A DNA stretch of 64,000 bases from Telopea speciosissima (lineage: Eukaryota; Streptophyta; Magnoliopsida; Proteales; Proteaceae): NCBI RefSeq assembly GCF_018873765.1, contig NC_057926.1:38238946-38302945 (forward strand), in the 5' to 3' direction. The translations under genes were made by a program, and so were the position numbers. This document shows positions 32,575 to 45,300 of the stretch, piece by piece (position 1 is the stretch's first letter; every line of letters begins with the position of its first letter). The notes below the pieces were generated by a model. That model saw only the letters and a list, made by a program, of their open reading frames with translations. It did not search any database and had not been told where the DNA came from.

Positions 32575-35500
32575 CCATATTTTCAGGGAGATTAATAGTG
32601 TGACTGACTCCCTGGCTTGGAGGGCATTATCTTGTGCATGTAAGACAATTTGATCCCTTTCCATTACTTGGTTGTCCAAGCTATGAACTTGGGATGCCTT
32701 ACACGCCTCAATAAATAAGCATCTGTTTAATAAAAGAGAAAAAACTTGGAGTGCACCTTTGGAGCGCTCTGCTGCCACTGTGTCTAAATGATCAAATTTG
32801 GAGCATGGAATACCAGGGGTATTAATGACCCTGGTAAGCGACATGCAGTCTTGGATTGGGCGTCTGTTAATAACCTTGTTCTATTTGGCTTGATTGAGAC
32901 TCGGGTTAAGGAGAGTAATTTTTTGAACTGTTCTAGGATGTTTGCTAATCGTTGGTGCTGTATACATAATTATGCTTCTGCGAGCTCAGGGAGGATTTGG
33001 GTTATGTGGGACGAAGAGTATGTCTCTATCTTACCTCTTCTCACTACTTCACAGCTGGTGCACGTGCAGGTTACAGTTAAGTCTACGCATCAGGTATTTG
33101 GTGCTAGTTTTGTTTATGGTGCAAATTTTGCGTCGGAGAGGGTTGATCTTTGGAATAGTATGACTCAAGTTAGATCTATGACATCCCAACCGTGGGTGGT
33201 TTTGGGAGATTTTAACTCTTTATGCTATTCCAATGAGAAAGAGGGTGGTCGGCCACTGACGCTTCAGATGCTACAACCTTTGTTAGATTGTTTACTTCGG
33301 AATGATCTCACCGATCTAACATGGTCTGGCTGTCACATGACTTGGAGTAACCGTGGATGTGGTGATGTTTGTATTGCGTCAAAGATTGACCGTGTGTTGG
33401 TAGATGGTAATTGGATGGATGTGTTCCCACGCTCTTTTGTGGTTTTCCAGAATCCAGGTGTGTCAGATCATAGTCCAATGGTTGTAACTTCTGATGTGCC
33501 ATTTCGTAGGAGGGGTAAGCAATTTTATTTTTATAATCATTGGGTGGACCATGTGGACTTTTTTCCACTAGTCCAAGATGTTTGGTCTCAGCCGAATGGT
33601 AGTTCCCCCCTCTTTTCATTTTTGATTAAATTGAAAGCCCTTTGGAGTCGATTAAAGCATTGGAGTAGGGGTGCCTTTCATGGATTGGACGACCAGGTGC
33701 ATGGCCTTAATTGTGAGATTGATTCCTTACAATCACAAATAAGTGCCAACCCATTTGATCCATTGTTGCAGCAACGGGAGGTTGATTCTCTATGTAGGCT
33801 ACGACATTTGTTGAGTGTTAGAGAATCTGAATTGAAGCAAAGGGCGCGGGTTCGTTGGTTGCAACAGGGTGACAACAATACTAGTTTCTTCCATCGATCC
33901 TTGAGATCTAGAAGGAGTCACAATCAGATCACTTCAATATTTTCAAGTGCTGGTGTGCCTCTAACAGGAGATGAACAGATTCGAAATGAGGCAGCTTCCC
34001 ACTTCGGGAGGGCCTTTATGGACACCCCACAGATTATCACCACATCTTTTACTCTCCCTTTACAGCGGGGTTTAGATGCGGCTGATGGTGATTTCTTATC
34101 TGGGATGTTTACCCTAGATGAGATTAAGGTTGTTGTGTTTGCTGCTGATGATGAGAGTGCGCCTGGTGTTGACGGATTTGGGGCGGGTTTTTTCAAGAAG
34201 TGCTAGCACATCATTGGTGTGGATTTGTGTAATGGCATATTAGATTTCTTTACAAATATGAATATGCCAAGGGAGGTCAAGCTTTCTCTCTTAACCCTTG
34301 TCTCCAAAGGTGATGCTCCATCAACTTTCAATGACTATCGGCCGATTGCTATAAGTTCTTTTATTTACCGATTCATTGCAAAGTTGTTAGCTAACAGGAT
34401 CAATAAGGTGATGCACAAGCTTGTGGGTGTTAGTCAAACTGCTTTCATGGAGGGAAGACACATTGAGGATAATGTCTTACTCTGCCAGGAGTTACTGTAT
34501 GGTTACCATAGTAGCAAGGGGATGCCTAGATTCTCGGCAAAAATTGATTTGCAGAAGGCTTATGATTCAGTGCAATGGAGTTTTTTGGTCACTTTGCTCC
34601 TCTGGTTGAATTTTCCTCCTATATTTATAACTTGGGTTTCTAATTGTATTATTAATCCTAGTTATGTTGTTTCTCTTAATGGTGCACAGTCCCCATTATT
34701 TTCAACAAATAGGGGTCTGCGACAAGGGTGTCCAATGTCCCCTTTTCTGTTTAATATTGTGCTTCAGGTCTTTACGGATTCCTTGTTTGTGGCAGCTAAG
34801 GCGGGAACTTTTCAATACCACCAGTTCTGTGCCAAGCCTGAATTGACCTCTGTATGCTTTGCCGATGATCTCTTTATTTTTGGTAAGGCTACTACTTCCA
34901 ATGCTATTACATTGAAGAAGCTGCTTGATGAGTTTTCGGGGCTTTTTGGACTTTCGATAAATCATGGAAAGTCCTCTCTATTTTTTGCAAACTGTGATGC
35001 TGGAATCAAGGGCTGGTTTGAGTGCACTTTGAACATGAGTGAAGGACATTTGCCTATTAAATACCTGGGTGTCCCTCTTGCAACACAAGGGCCTAGGGCA
35101 TGTGATTTTCAGCTGTTAATCTCAAAGGTGGAACACAAGATTTCTTCTTGGAGTGCTAGGATGCTTTCTTTTGCAGGGAGATTGACCTTACTTAAGTCTA
35201 TTGTTATGGGTTGTATTTCCAATTGGGTTAGTGTCTTTTGCCTACCACAGTACACTATCGGGGTGTTGGAACGTATGATGGCCAGGTTTCTATGGCGTGG
35301 GAATACTGATTCAGGTAGACACAAGGTGGCTTGGAAGGCTGTTTGTCGGCCAAAAGAGGAGGGGGGGTCTTGGCTTGCGACGGCTCCGTGACTGGAATAC
35401 TACAGCTTTGATGCGCCACGTCTGGTCACTCTCTTCTAAACAAGAGAGTTGTTGGTCATTATTTGTTCTTCATCGATGGCTAAAAAGGCATTCAGTTTGG

Positions 35501-37006
35501 TCATTGACTCTGCCTAGCCAATGTTCGATCTCTTTTCGTGAAATCCTGAAGACCAGACATCTGGCTGCGTGTTGCACTCGCACACTCATACATTTTGGAG
35601 AGGGAACTCTGTCGTGGTTCGATCCTTGGTTGGCCAATGGGCCGATTGCCCAACCTGGGATATTAATTGCTGATTCTCTTAGTCGTGGTGTATTTGATTG
35701 TGTTAGTCATATATTGGCGGATGATCAGAAGTGGGTTAATCAAACGCAGGATGTTGCTCTCAATGATAGATGGGAGGAGATTCAATCGACGAAGGTACAC
35801 AAAAAGCTCCGTGGTGACCTGGTGGTATGGACTCCAACCTCTAGTGGGATGTTTAGTCTGAAGAGTGCATGGAACGTGGTGCACAGTGGCAGTGAGCGCA
35901 AGGAATTGTGCGATCTGATTTGGTATTCGCATTCTCAACCCAGATTCTCGTTTGTCTATTGGGTTGCATTGTGGGGCAGGCTGCCGGTTCGATGGTTACT
36001 TGCTGGTTGGGGGATAGGCATACACTTCTCTTGTTTTCTATGTGGGGTTGTAGTGGAAACAATTGATCATCTTTTAATTGAATGTCCTTTCTCTTCTGTT
36101 GTGTGGAAGGATGTTCTCATTCTGAATGGTTTTAATAGACAACCGGTGGGTTCTTGGAATGATGAAGTTCAATGGCTGGTTACCCACTTCGATGGAAGAT
36201 CGCTGCCTGACTCGGTGCAGAAGTTTAGCTTCAATTCCTCAGTTTATCGGATCTGGCAAGAGAGGAATGATAGGGCGCATCAACGGCGACCGAGCTCGAC
36301 TACAACAGTTTTGAATCGCATTATAAGCGATGTTAGAGGCAGATTTTCAAGTCTAGTTTTGAAGATGGAGGACACTAGCCGACAAAGGGACTTTTTTGCA
36401 AGATGGGGCATTCCGGTGGTGTTTACTTTGCCATTCGCTACGCAACACACCTGGCCAGCTCCACCTGTGGGGTGGGTTGCCATCAATTGTGATGGCTCTG
36501 TTAAGGATGCATCTGGTGGTTTTGGAGCCATTGGGAGGAATCATCTGGGGCAGCCGGTTTTTGCTCTAGCAGGAGGGTTACAAGGGACGAGTGTTATTTG
36601 TTTGGAGCTTGAGGCGATTTGACGTGGGTTACTACGGGCAAGGTCCCTTAATTTGGCTCAAGTGCAAATTAGAATTGATTCGCAAGTTGCAATTCAAATG
36701 ATTGTTGGTACTTACAGGGTGCCTTGGCGAGTTTTGTGGTTAGTTGAGGCGATCCGTGACCTGCGGGACACTTTCCGCAACTGCACCTTCATTCACCATG
36801 TAAGGGAGATTAATAGCTGTGCGGATTATCTGGCTGGATTCACTTATACGGCCCAGGTTTTCCATTTTACTTTGAATGGCCTGCCTTTGGCTCTCTCTGA
36901 GATGATTCAGAATGATGCCATGGGGAAGGTGTACTCTAGAATGTAATATGTAACTTTTTATCTTATTAATATAAGCGCCCTTTTAACCACAAAAAAAAAA
37001 AAAAAA
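32575..37006 (+). mobile_element. L1-type LINE, nearly complete ORF2
   Basis: ORF2 starts at 32788 (MIKFGAWNTRGIND) and ends at 36946, about 1386 codons. Domains: an APE-like endonuclease (GDFNSLCYSNEKEGG about 33210, SDHSPM about 33465); a reverse transcriptase (AKIDLQKAYDS about 34540, NRGLRQGCPMSPF about 34710, CFADDLFIF about 34855); a zinc-knuckle module (CFLCG...IDHLLIECPF about 36030); and RNase H (INCDGS about 36485). Three breaks: stop TAG at 34204-34206, a frameshift near 35365 in a G-run, and stop TGA at 36620-36622. A 3' UTR and A16 tail end at 37006. An ORF1-like tail of about 30 codons ends in TGA overlapping the ORF2 ATG (ATGA at 32788). The 5' region is otherwise short or rearranged. 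Fairly young and inactive as it stands. Confidence 0.9.
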
Positions 37007-37017
37007 CTTGTTTGCTA

Positions 37018-38268
37018 CTAAGGGTCTTTTTTGTATCATTTTTCATTTTGTTTTTCCGACACTTAAACGTTTTTACAAGTGTTTGGTATAATTTATGGAC
37101 CCTATTTCTATTTACAAAACATCAAAATAATAGAAAAACCATAATAGAGTTGAGACCTCATTATGGATTTTGGCCAAAAATCATTTTTAATCATTTTTTG
37201 GGTACTTTAATGAACATGTGCACATAAAGCCCCAAAGTCGAGGGTAAAGGAGTCATTTCCTCCTTTAATTAGAAAGGCAAGCCCCCACTCCCTCTCCCCC
37301 CTCTTCTTCTTCTTCTTCCCCGACCAAGGAATTTAAGGGGGAAAAGGGTTGTGTCTATTGGTCGCTGCTCATAGCAGCCGATCGAAGCAACAACCTGCCT
37401 CGAAACCCTCCAGCGAACGCTCGCGAGGCTCCAAAGACCAAAACGCCGGCCTCAAACGCCGGAAAGAGAATCGAAAGCAAAACTCCGTTTCTCTCGCCTT
37501 TCCACTTTACTTCTCTATCTGCCCCTCTATATATCAATGTCTGAGATCAAACCATCTCCCTCTCCCCTATCTCTCACGAATAGCAAACCAAAAAGAACCA
37601 AATCCCAAAAGTTCATTCCTTTCTTTTCTTTCTTCTTCGATCTTCAGGTTCTATTTTATCAATTGGGATGAGTAGTATAGACTTGACTTGAGGGGGATAT
37701 GAGCTTGAGGAACACGAGCTGAGTGTTGTAACAAGCAGGGATGCGGGCGATGCAGGGAATTAAAGACCCAACCTCCAATTGTGACTCTAGACTCAAAAGC
37801 GAGCTCAGGTACAAAATCTACCGACTACAAAGCAGAATCTTAAGGATTCCACTTATTCCTCTTCCACTTCCTCTTCCGAACAAGCAAGGCAACTCTCGAT
37901 TGCCCTGGATTCCGCTGCCTTCAAGGCTGACAAGAACGGTGATACTAAGTTGACACTAAGATAGGCGGAGGAATCTCTTCGGACGATCATGTACTCAACA
38001 GCCTGCCTCAAACCCTCCGACGAACGCTCACAACAATAATGGCAAGGAGAGTTGAGAGAGTTATAAAGAAGATGGGTGAAGGGGGCATCTCTTAATCTTC
38101 AAAAAACCATTTTGCACATAGGGATACCAAACCCATTTCTTCAAAAAACCATTTTATGTCTATTGGTTACCAAACCATTTTTATATTTTGATAAAAAATG
38201 GTTTTCATTAATGATTTATATTAAATAGGCAAAAATCAAAATGAAAAATGATACCAAAAAGACCCTAA
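37018..38268. mobile_element. TIR element of ~1.25 kb, possibly carrying host sequence
   Basis: The left end AGGGTCTTTTTTGTATCATT (37021) and, on the opposite strand, the right end AGGGTCTTTTTGGTATCATT (to about 38266) are inverted repeats of about 35 bp, both continuing TTTCATTTTG. The interior holds gene-like GC-richer DNA. CTGCCTC(G/A)AAACCCTCC(A/G) with CGAACGCTC occurs at about 37395 and about 38005. It has no transposase. The L1 tail ends 12 bases before the left end. Superfamily not determined. Confidence 0.6.
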
Positions 38269-38285
38269 TAGAACATGAATTTTTT

Positions 38286-38700
38286 TTTTTTGGAGAAAGG
38301 ACGCCACCCGGTCGTGCTAGACATGTTGCCCTTGTGCCCTAACACAAGGGCACGTGAAATGACTATCGCACCCTTGATCATTTTCGGGGTTCCAGGGGGT
38401 GCGGTGGTCATTTTACGCGCAACTGTGTCAACGTTTATAGGTGGCGTGCGCTGTGCGACTAGGGGGGGTGTTCTCTTTCCCTTTTTTTGGGTAAGACATG
38501 AAAAGAGAAAAATTCTTTGTGGGGGAGTGTATGCCCACGCCCAGACATAGTGGGAGCGAAATGACCGCCCCACGCCTCTGAAAATAGGAAATCCCTCCCC
38601 CAAGATGCCTCTATGCCCCCTCTCATTGCCCTCGCACGTGCAAGAGCCACACTGCCCAACAGAGAATGGTCTCCCAACATGAAAATACTTTTCAGAAAAA
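38286..38700. repeat. GC-rich repeat-like block (MITE debris)
   Basis: Inverted words such as GTGCCCTTGTG / CACAAGGGCAC and GCGCACGCCACC-like arms suggest two adjoining hairpin elements. No coding content is supported. Confidence 0.4.
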
Positions 38701-38744
38701 GAGATTCATGCACGTCACCCCCTCCCACTGAGTTGGGATCCCAT

Positions 38745-38967
38745 TCTCATACAAAATGTACGATAATGAGTGAGCTGCCCAAATAGCATCTATCATGTGG
38801 GGCCCACTCATGGCATCCATCTTGCTGTCGGGATGTGTGTGACACAACCTAGCCGTTGGATGCTTCATTGGGCTCTCCACTCAGTAAAGAGAGATCCCAA
38901 TCATGGTGGATGTCATTCAAAGACTTACACCCATTTCGTACGTTCTTGTATGAGAATGAGATCCCGC
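38745..38967. mobile_element. Foldback MITE upstream of the RRM gene
   Basis: The left end GGATCCCATTCTCATACAA and the right end TTGTATGAGAATGAGATCC are inverted repeats, flanking TGTACG / CGTACG. The centre contains GTGTGACACAACCTAGCCG. A GTGTCGCACACATCCCTAG segment at about 39030 is a related fragment. Confidence 0.7.
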
Positions 38968-39392
38968 CCGATTGAGCTCCTCTCCAGGGAGCCCAGCATG
39001 CTCAGGGAACATCCAGCCATTGGACTGTGTCGCACACATCCCTAGGTGTGTGCTAAAATGTGTGTGGCACAGCCGAACCCTTGGATGCCCCTTGGGCACT
39101 CTGGGCGCTGAACACCTTGGAGAGGAGCCAGATCCGATCCCGCCTTTTAGTGCACGATTCTTCAAATATTAGGGGAGGGTTTTGATCATTTCGACCCACG
39201 TTGGTCTCCATCTCACGGTTATATGTTCATGCAGTGCCGTGTACGGTGTACATAAACTTTGGGCTTCTCAAAAATAAAATTGCCATTTTGCCGAAGCTTT
39301 TGAAAGGTAACATTCTCTGCTTAGAAGCTAAAATTCGTTTCTCCTCCTCAGACGCAAGCCTCCCTCTTTCTTTTCCTGCGCGGCGATTCAAA

Positions 39393-42300
39393 ATGGGAAA
39401 GAAACCAAAGGAGCAAACGCCTAAAGAGAATAGCCGGAAGGAAGAGGTCATCGGTTCTACTCCCGACATCTTCAAAACCCTTCTCGGAGACATCCCCGAA
39501 GAGGGTAGCTTCTCTCTCTTCACCTCCAACAACCCCTTCCGTCGCAAACCCGACCAACAACAAATAGGTTTAGGGTTTGCTTCAGCTGAAGCTTCTCAAA
39601 ACCCTAAAACTCCAAACCCAGACAACGATGGCGATTCCCAGATTGAGTCGAAGAAGAGAAAGCGACACAAAGAAAAGAAACCAAATGCTGATGCTGTCGA
39701 CGATTCGATAGATAATGGAGGTTCGAAGAATTTGGAAGAGAAAAAGAGGAAGAAATCGATAGAGAGAAACCTTAATTCGGACGTTGATATGGTCGACAAT
39801 GGTACAAATGAGGAAGAAAGCAAGGATGGTCTCCATGTTGAGGTGGGGAAGAAGACGAAGAAGAAGAGGAAGAGGGATGAGGTTGAGGAGGAGTATGAGA
39901 GGAGGAATTATGGAGTAGTTGAGAAGGATGAGAGTGAAGAGGTGGGTTCGGGTAAGAAAGGTGTGGGGGAGAAGAGGAAGAAGATGGATGATCCTGAGGA
40001 CTTGTTGGTTTCAAAGGAAGGTTTTGATGACGAAAGCAAGCTCTTGAGGACTGTTTTTGTTGGGAATTTGCCGTTGAAGGTGAAGAAGAAAGCGTTGTTG
40101 AAGGAGTTTAGCTGTTTTGGGGAGATTGAATCAGTTCGGATTCGGTCTGTGCCGCTCTTAGATGTGAGCACCCATTTCACCCATCTGTTATTGTGCTTTG
40201 GTTTGTAAAATGTGATATTTTCTTACTATTTCTAGTTCTGCTTATCAGAGCAAAATACCCAGGAAAGGTGCAATTTTGAAGGGAAAGATAAATGAAGCCG
40301 TGGACAGGTTTGTTTTTTGAATCCTAGCATGAATATTTACTTTGCTGCTATATTTCTTCCTTTTTTATATATGATATGTTCATCTATTGACTAATGTCAA
40401 ATGCATTTCCTGTCTTGGGCAATCCAAATAGATGCCCGACAATGCAACTTATCTCTTATATCCAATCATCACTTAGCTGAGCCTTTTACCACATTGTGCA
40501 ACTTATCTCTTATATTCAATCATCACTTAGCTGAACCCATAGCAGTGCTTTCGGTTCAGCATAGGGCAGAGCCAATAGGAGGTCATGCAAGGAATTTTCT
40601 CCTCTGCCTGCCCTATTAGCTCATACCCCACCTAAGCTTCTTGGCTTCTGGTGCTGGGGCTGGTGATTATTCCAACACAAACTCTCTGAACTTCTCCAAT
40701 CGTTGCTGACCGAAAAGCCCTGCTGAAGCCATCCTAAATATCCCTGTAGTCAACATGTATAAGTTTGTCCTGCTCTTTTAAACTCCGAAGCAGTGTTTTG
40801 GTTCATCATAGAGCAGAGCCAATAGGAGGCCATACAATGAAATCTCCTCCACTGCCTGCCCAAAAACCTCATACCCCTCCCCACAAAGCTTCTTTGCTTC
40901 TTGTGCTAGGGCTGGTGATTATTCCAACGCAAACTCTATGCATTGCTTCGAACTTTGCTGACCTGAAAGCCCCGCTTCTAAGCTTGAGAAGACATTCCAA
41001 ATGTCCCTGTAGTCGACATGTACAAGTTTGTCCTGCATTTTTAGGTGCTTATAGCTGGTCATGATTTATTCTGTAATTTCTTCTTCCATTGCCATAATGT
41101 TGGTTAATATAATAAAGCTTTGGTTTTGCAGTGTTCATGCGTACATTGTTTTCAAAGATGAGCAGGTTGCACAGTCTTCTTTGACCCACAATATGGCAGT
41201 GGTATGGTTGATCTCTCTTTTAACGGGGAGTGCACATTTTGCTTGGTTTGGGTTAAATTCCATTGTAGTTTTGAAAAATGAAGATATTATGGGTAAACTG
41301 GTCTTTTTTTTTTGGATGCAGGTTGGGGGAAATCATATACGTGTTGATATGGCATGCCCACCTCGTAAGAAACTGAAGGGAGAGAATGCTGCACTTTATG
41401 ATAGAAAGAGAACTGTGTTTGTTGGAAATCTCCCATTTGATGTGAAGGTTATTTACTCATGAATAGTTTGCCCATATTTTTAGTGTCTGAAGAGTTAATT
41501 CTCATTTTTTTTCAAGCTCTGTTTTCATTATTGAATCTGTTTCTGCTTTTACTGCAGGATGAAGAACTTTATCGGTTGTTTTGTGGGATTAACCAGTTGG
41601 ATTCTAGCATTGAAGCTGTCCGGGTTATCAGAGATCCTCATACGAGCATGGGGAAGGGCATTGCTTATGTCTTGTTTAAAACAAGGGTCTGATTTTTAGC
41701 TCTGTAATGCCTATTTGTCTATGCATTATCTTTGATTATTATCTCTATATTACTTGTTAGTATGGCTATATTAAAGATGCTGCACTTCTCCCCCCCTTCC
41801 CCCCCACCCCCCCAAACAAAAATATATATATACAATTACAGCCACAAAAACCTCTTAGTGCTGTCAATTGAATCAGAGGACCTTAATGTAGGGGAAAAGA
41901 TTTGATTGACAAAACATGAATCTGAATTGTTTATCACTCAGTAGCTATGGATATCAAGAGACAGATAGAAGGGGGTGGGGGGGGTGGGGGGAATGGCCTT
42001 CCAGTCATTGGTGGATCTTCCCTTGAACCAGTCACAGAGCTCTCAGCTGAATTGTTTAGGTTCTGGAATTCCATCAGTTTTTTTTTTTTTTTTTTTTTTT
42101 TTGTTTGGGGTTGGGGGGGGGGGGTGGAGGCTTCGGTTCTAAGGCTAAAATGTGGTGTGGGGTTCATCTCTCTTGACCAGTTCAGGTTCAAGGGAAGGGT
42201 GATCGAGAGGGCCAAAACTTTAAATCTTTTCTCTATGGTGGGAGGTTTACTTGAACAAAACATAAATGTTAATAATTTATAACCTTATTTATGTTATATT

Positions 42301-45300
42301 TCATGCTTACAGTTTCCTCTGGGTGGATCCTTTCGTCTGTAGTTTGTCCCTGAATCTCTAGGATTTTCAGATTCTAATATTTTGTTGCCAAAAATGCTGT
42401 ATTCAGGACCTCAGGTAGTAATGTTAGGGGGCTCTGTGTTATTTTATTTGTTGGATCTTATCCTGTTGCACATCCAATTTTTGAGTCCGAATCTTTGAGA
42501 TGTTTGAGTTGATAGTTTGGTGTGCATTTATCCATATCTATTTTAGATATGGATAGCACTTTAGGTCTTTGATGCATTCAACTACCCTATTAGGACAGAT
42601 TTAGGAATTTAACACAAGACAAAATTGCAGTGAATCAGGACTACAAAGTAATAGGGCAGAATAAAGAAAACCAGTACCTCAATAACCAGCCAGCCAATGG
42701 GACTGAAAATATGGTCGGGTAATGGTTTAACACTGCTGTAGTTGTGCCTTAAACATCAAGGAAAACCAATGGTCAGATTAGGAGTACTGAACTTGAACAG
42801 AAAATAGAGCTTCAAAAGCTCTTAGAAACTGATGCAGAATGGGGTTCCAAAACCTGGTTTGAATTGGTTATGGGCCCACCTGGATACTACACAAGCCAAA
42901 CTACAAGTAGATGACAGTTCTGTAATTAATAGAAATGAAACTAACAAAGAAAAGGAGCAATTCATGGGTAACAGTAAAATTGTATGGAAGGGGCAAACTT
43001 GGAATGAAGACTAAAATAAGAACAAGCTAGAAATGAGGAAGAAGGGAGAGGTATTCTTGGTATTACTTACTAAAAAGAGGGTTAAAGAAACAACCCACGA
43101 TGGTTGCCTTCAACCTTCGAACCAGCCAAACTATCCTGAAACCAGTGGGAATCTCAGATTTGCGAATGAGAGGATTCACTCGATTCACCACCTATGGAGT
43201 CGAACTCCAGAACAAGACTCCTGACCTATGGCCCTATGAACCCTAGCAAACAAACAACTGGTTTAGTAGCTTGAAGATCTAAAGAATTCTGCTGAAACAC
43301 TGAAGGGCGGTATTCTCAGAACCAGTTCTGATTTCTGGCTATGGAACTCACAGCAGGGGCATATATGGATATAAGATTTAGGCGTTTCAGCCTTTTTAGG
43401 GTATGCAAGTAAATCCCAAAAGATCAGTCCAAATCCTGGAGGGGTTACAGAGTTTTGACGTTTGCTTCCTTAGCCACACAGTACCTCTAACAGAGAAAGA
43501 AAGGAAAACAGCAAGGGTCACAGGTAAAGGGGAAAGGAGAGAAGAAGAAAAGAGATGAGAGGGAAAATATCAGAGGAGATAGAGAGAGGGAGGGTAGAGA
43601 GCACACATCCACAATCGGTAACTCACAGGTAAACCCATCCTCCACATTCAATTCAATCCAAATCTGTCTATGGTAACGTTGGGTACAAATATATAGAAAA
43701 ATAAAAAGAACTAAAACTCCTATTGAAACTCTAAAACCAAATAGAATCCAAACCAACCAGCCTATCTCCTACGACTCTGACTTTAACTCTAACACTACTA
43801 CTACAATAAAAAGATAATTAAACAAATAATCCCAACATATAAATTAATAAAATTCTAAAATGTCCTGGTGGACCAAAGACCCAACTTTGTATCTGGTTCA
43901 TCCTCATATGGGCTCTCCAACATGTTTGGGCCGGTCCAAGGAAGTGTTCCTGCATCAACTCCATCGGTGTTGAGAAAACTCGACCTCGAGTTTTATAAAG
44001 TGAGAAGATCAGCATCATTTGATCATTGTCCACAATCATCATCTTTGATGGGGTGATGATCCAGCTCATCTCACGTTCTCCTGATGGTCATTAGAAATGA
44101 CATCCCTCCAATTGGGATTTGATCGTTGGGTTTTACAACTTTAACTCCTTAGCTTCAACCTTGATTGAACCGTTCAATTCATCTCGATCATCACTTTCAT
44201 TGTCCACCTTTTCTGCCACCTCTGATCCGTCATATGAAGATTCTATCATACTTTGACACCTTATCATAGAAGCGGTTAGTATTATTAGTAAGTTCTTGAA
44301 AATCCGCTTGGAGATCCCCCAAAACTCAATTCGAAATGCAACAATACATCTTCAAATCACTTCATAAACCTCTGCAGAAGAGCAAGAAAATCATAGTTGA
44401 TCGTCATCGGAAATAGAGAATTTCGGTTGTAATACCAATTGATGCAGATTGGGGTTCCAAAACCCGATTCGAATCGCTTATGGGCACACCCGGGTACTAC
44501 ACAAGCTAACTACAAGTGGATGGCAGTTCTGTAATTAATAGAGGTCAAACTAACAAAGAAAATGAGCAATTCGTGGGTAGTAGTAAAATTGTATAGAAGG
44601 AGCAAATTTGGAATGAAGACTAAAATAACAAGAAGCTGGAAATTAGGAAGAAGAGAGGGGTATTCTAGGTATTACCAAAAAGGGATTAAAGAAACACCCC
44701 ACGATGGTGTTGTCTTCAACCTTAGAACCAGCCAAACTATCCTGAAACCAGCAGGAATCTCATATTTGTGAATGAGAGTATTCACTCGATTCAACACCTA
44801 TGGAGTCGAAACTCCAGAACAAGACTCCTGACCTATGGTCCTATAAACCCTAGCAAAAGAACTTTGCTGAAACACAGAAGGGCGGTCTCAGAACCAATTC
44901 TGATTTCTGGCTATGGAACTCACAGAAGGGCCTTATATGGATATAAGATTTAGGGGTTTGAGCCGTTTTAGGGTATGCAAGTAAACCCCAAAAGATCAGT
45001 CCAAATCATGGAGGGGTTACAGAGATTTGACGTTTGCTTCCTTAGCCACACAGTACCTCTAACTGAGAAAGAAAGGAAAACAGCAAGGATCACAGGTAAA
45101 GGGGAAAGTAGAGAAGAAAAGAGATTGAGAAAAGAAAATATCAGAGGAGAGAAAGAGAGAGAGAGCACACACCCACAATTGGTAACCCGCAGGTAATCAC
45201 ATTCAATTCAATCCAAATCTGTCTTTGGTAAGGTTGGGTACAAATATATAGAGATACAAAAAAAAAAAAGAAATAAAACTCCTTTTCAAACTCTAAAACC

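Noticed and set aside
33308-33619. 103-codon minus-strand ORF
   Set aside because: Antisense of the L1 endonuclease domain; no independent support.
32549-37022. Target duplication of the large L1 (ACTTATTTC versus ACTTGTTTG)
   Set aside because: The match is too weak and the 5' border too uncertain to claim a duplication.
39201-39392. In-frame N-terminal extension of the RRM protein
   Set aside because: The extension has no family resemblance and sits in promoter-like sequence; MGKKPKEQ at 39393 suits the family start.
39772-40180. Ser/Pro- and Phe-rich minus-strand ORFs
   Set aside because: Mirror image of the Lys/Glu-rich exon 1 of the RRM gene; composition artefact.
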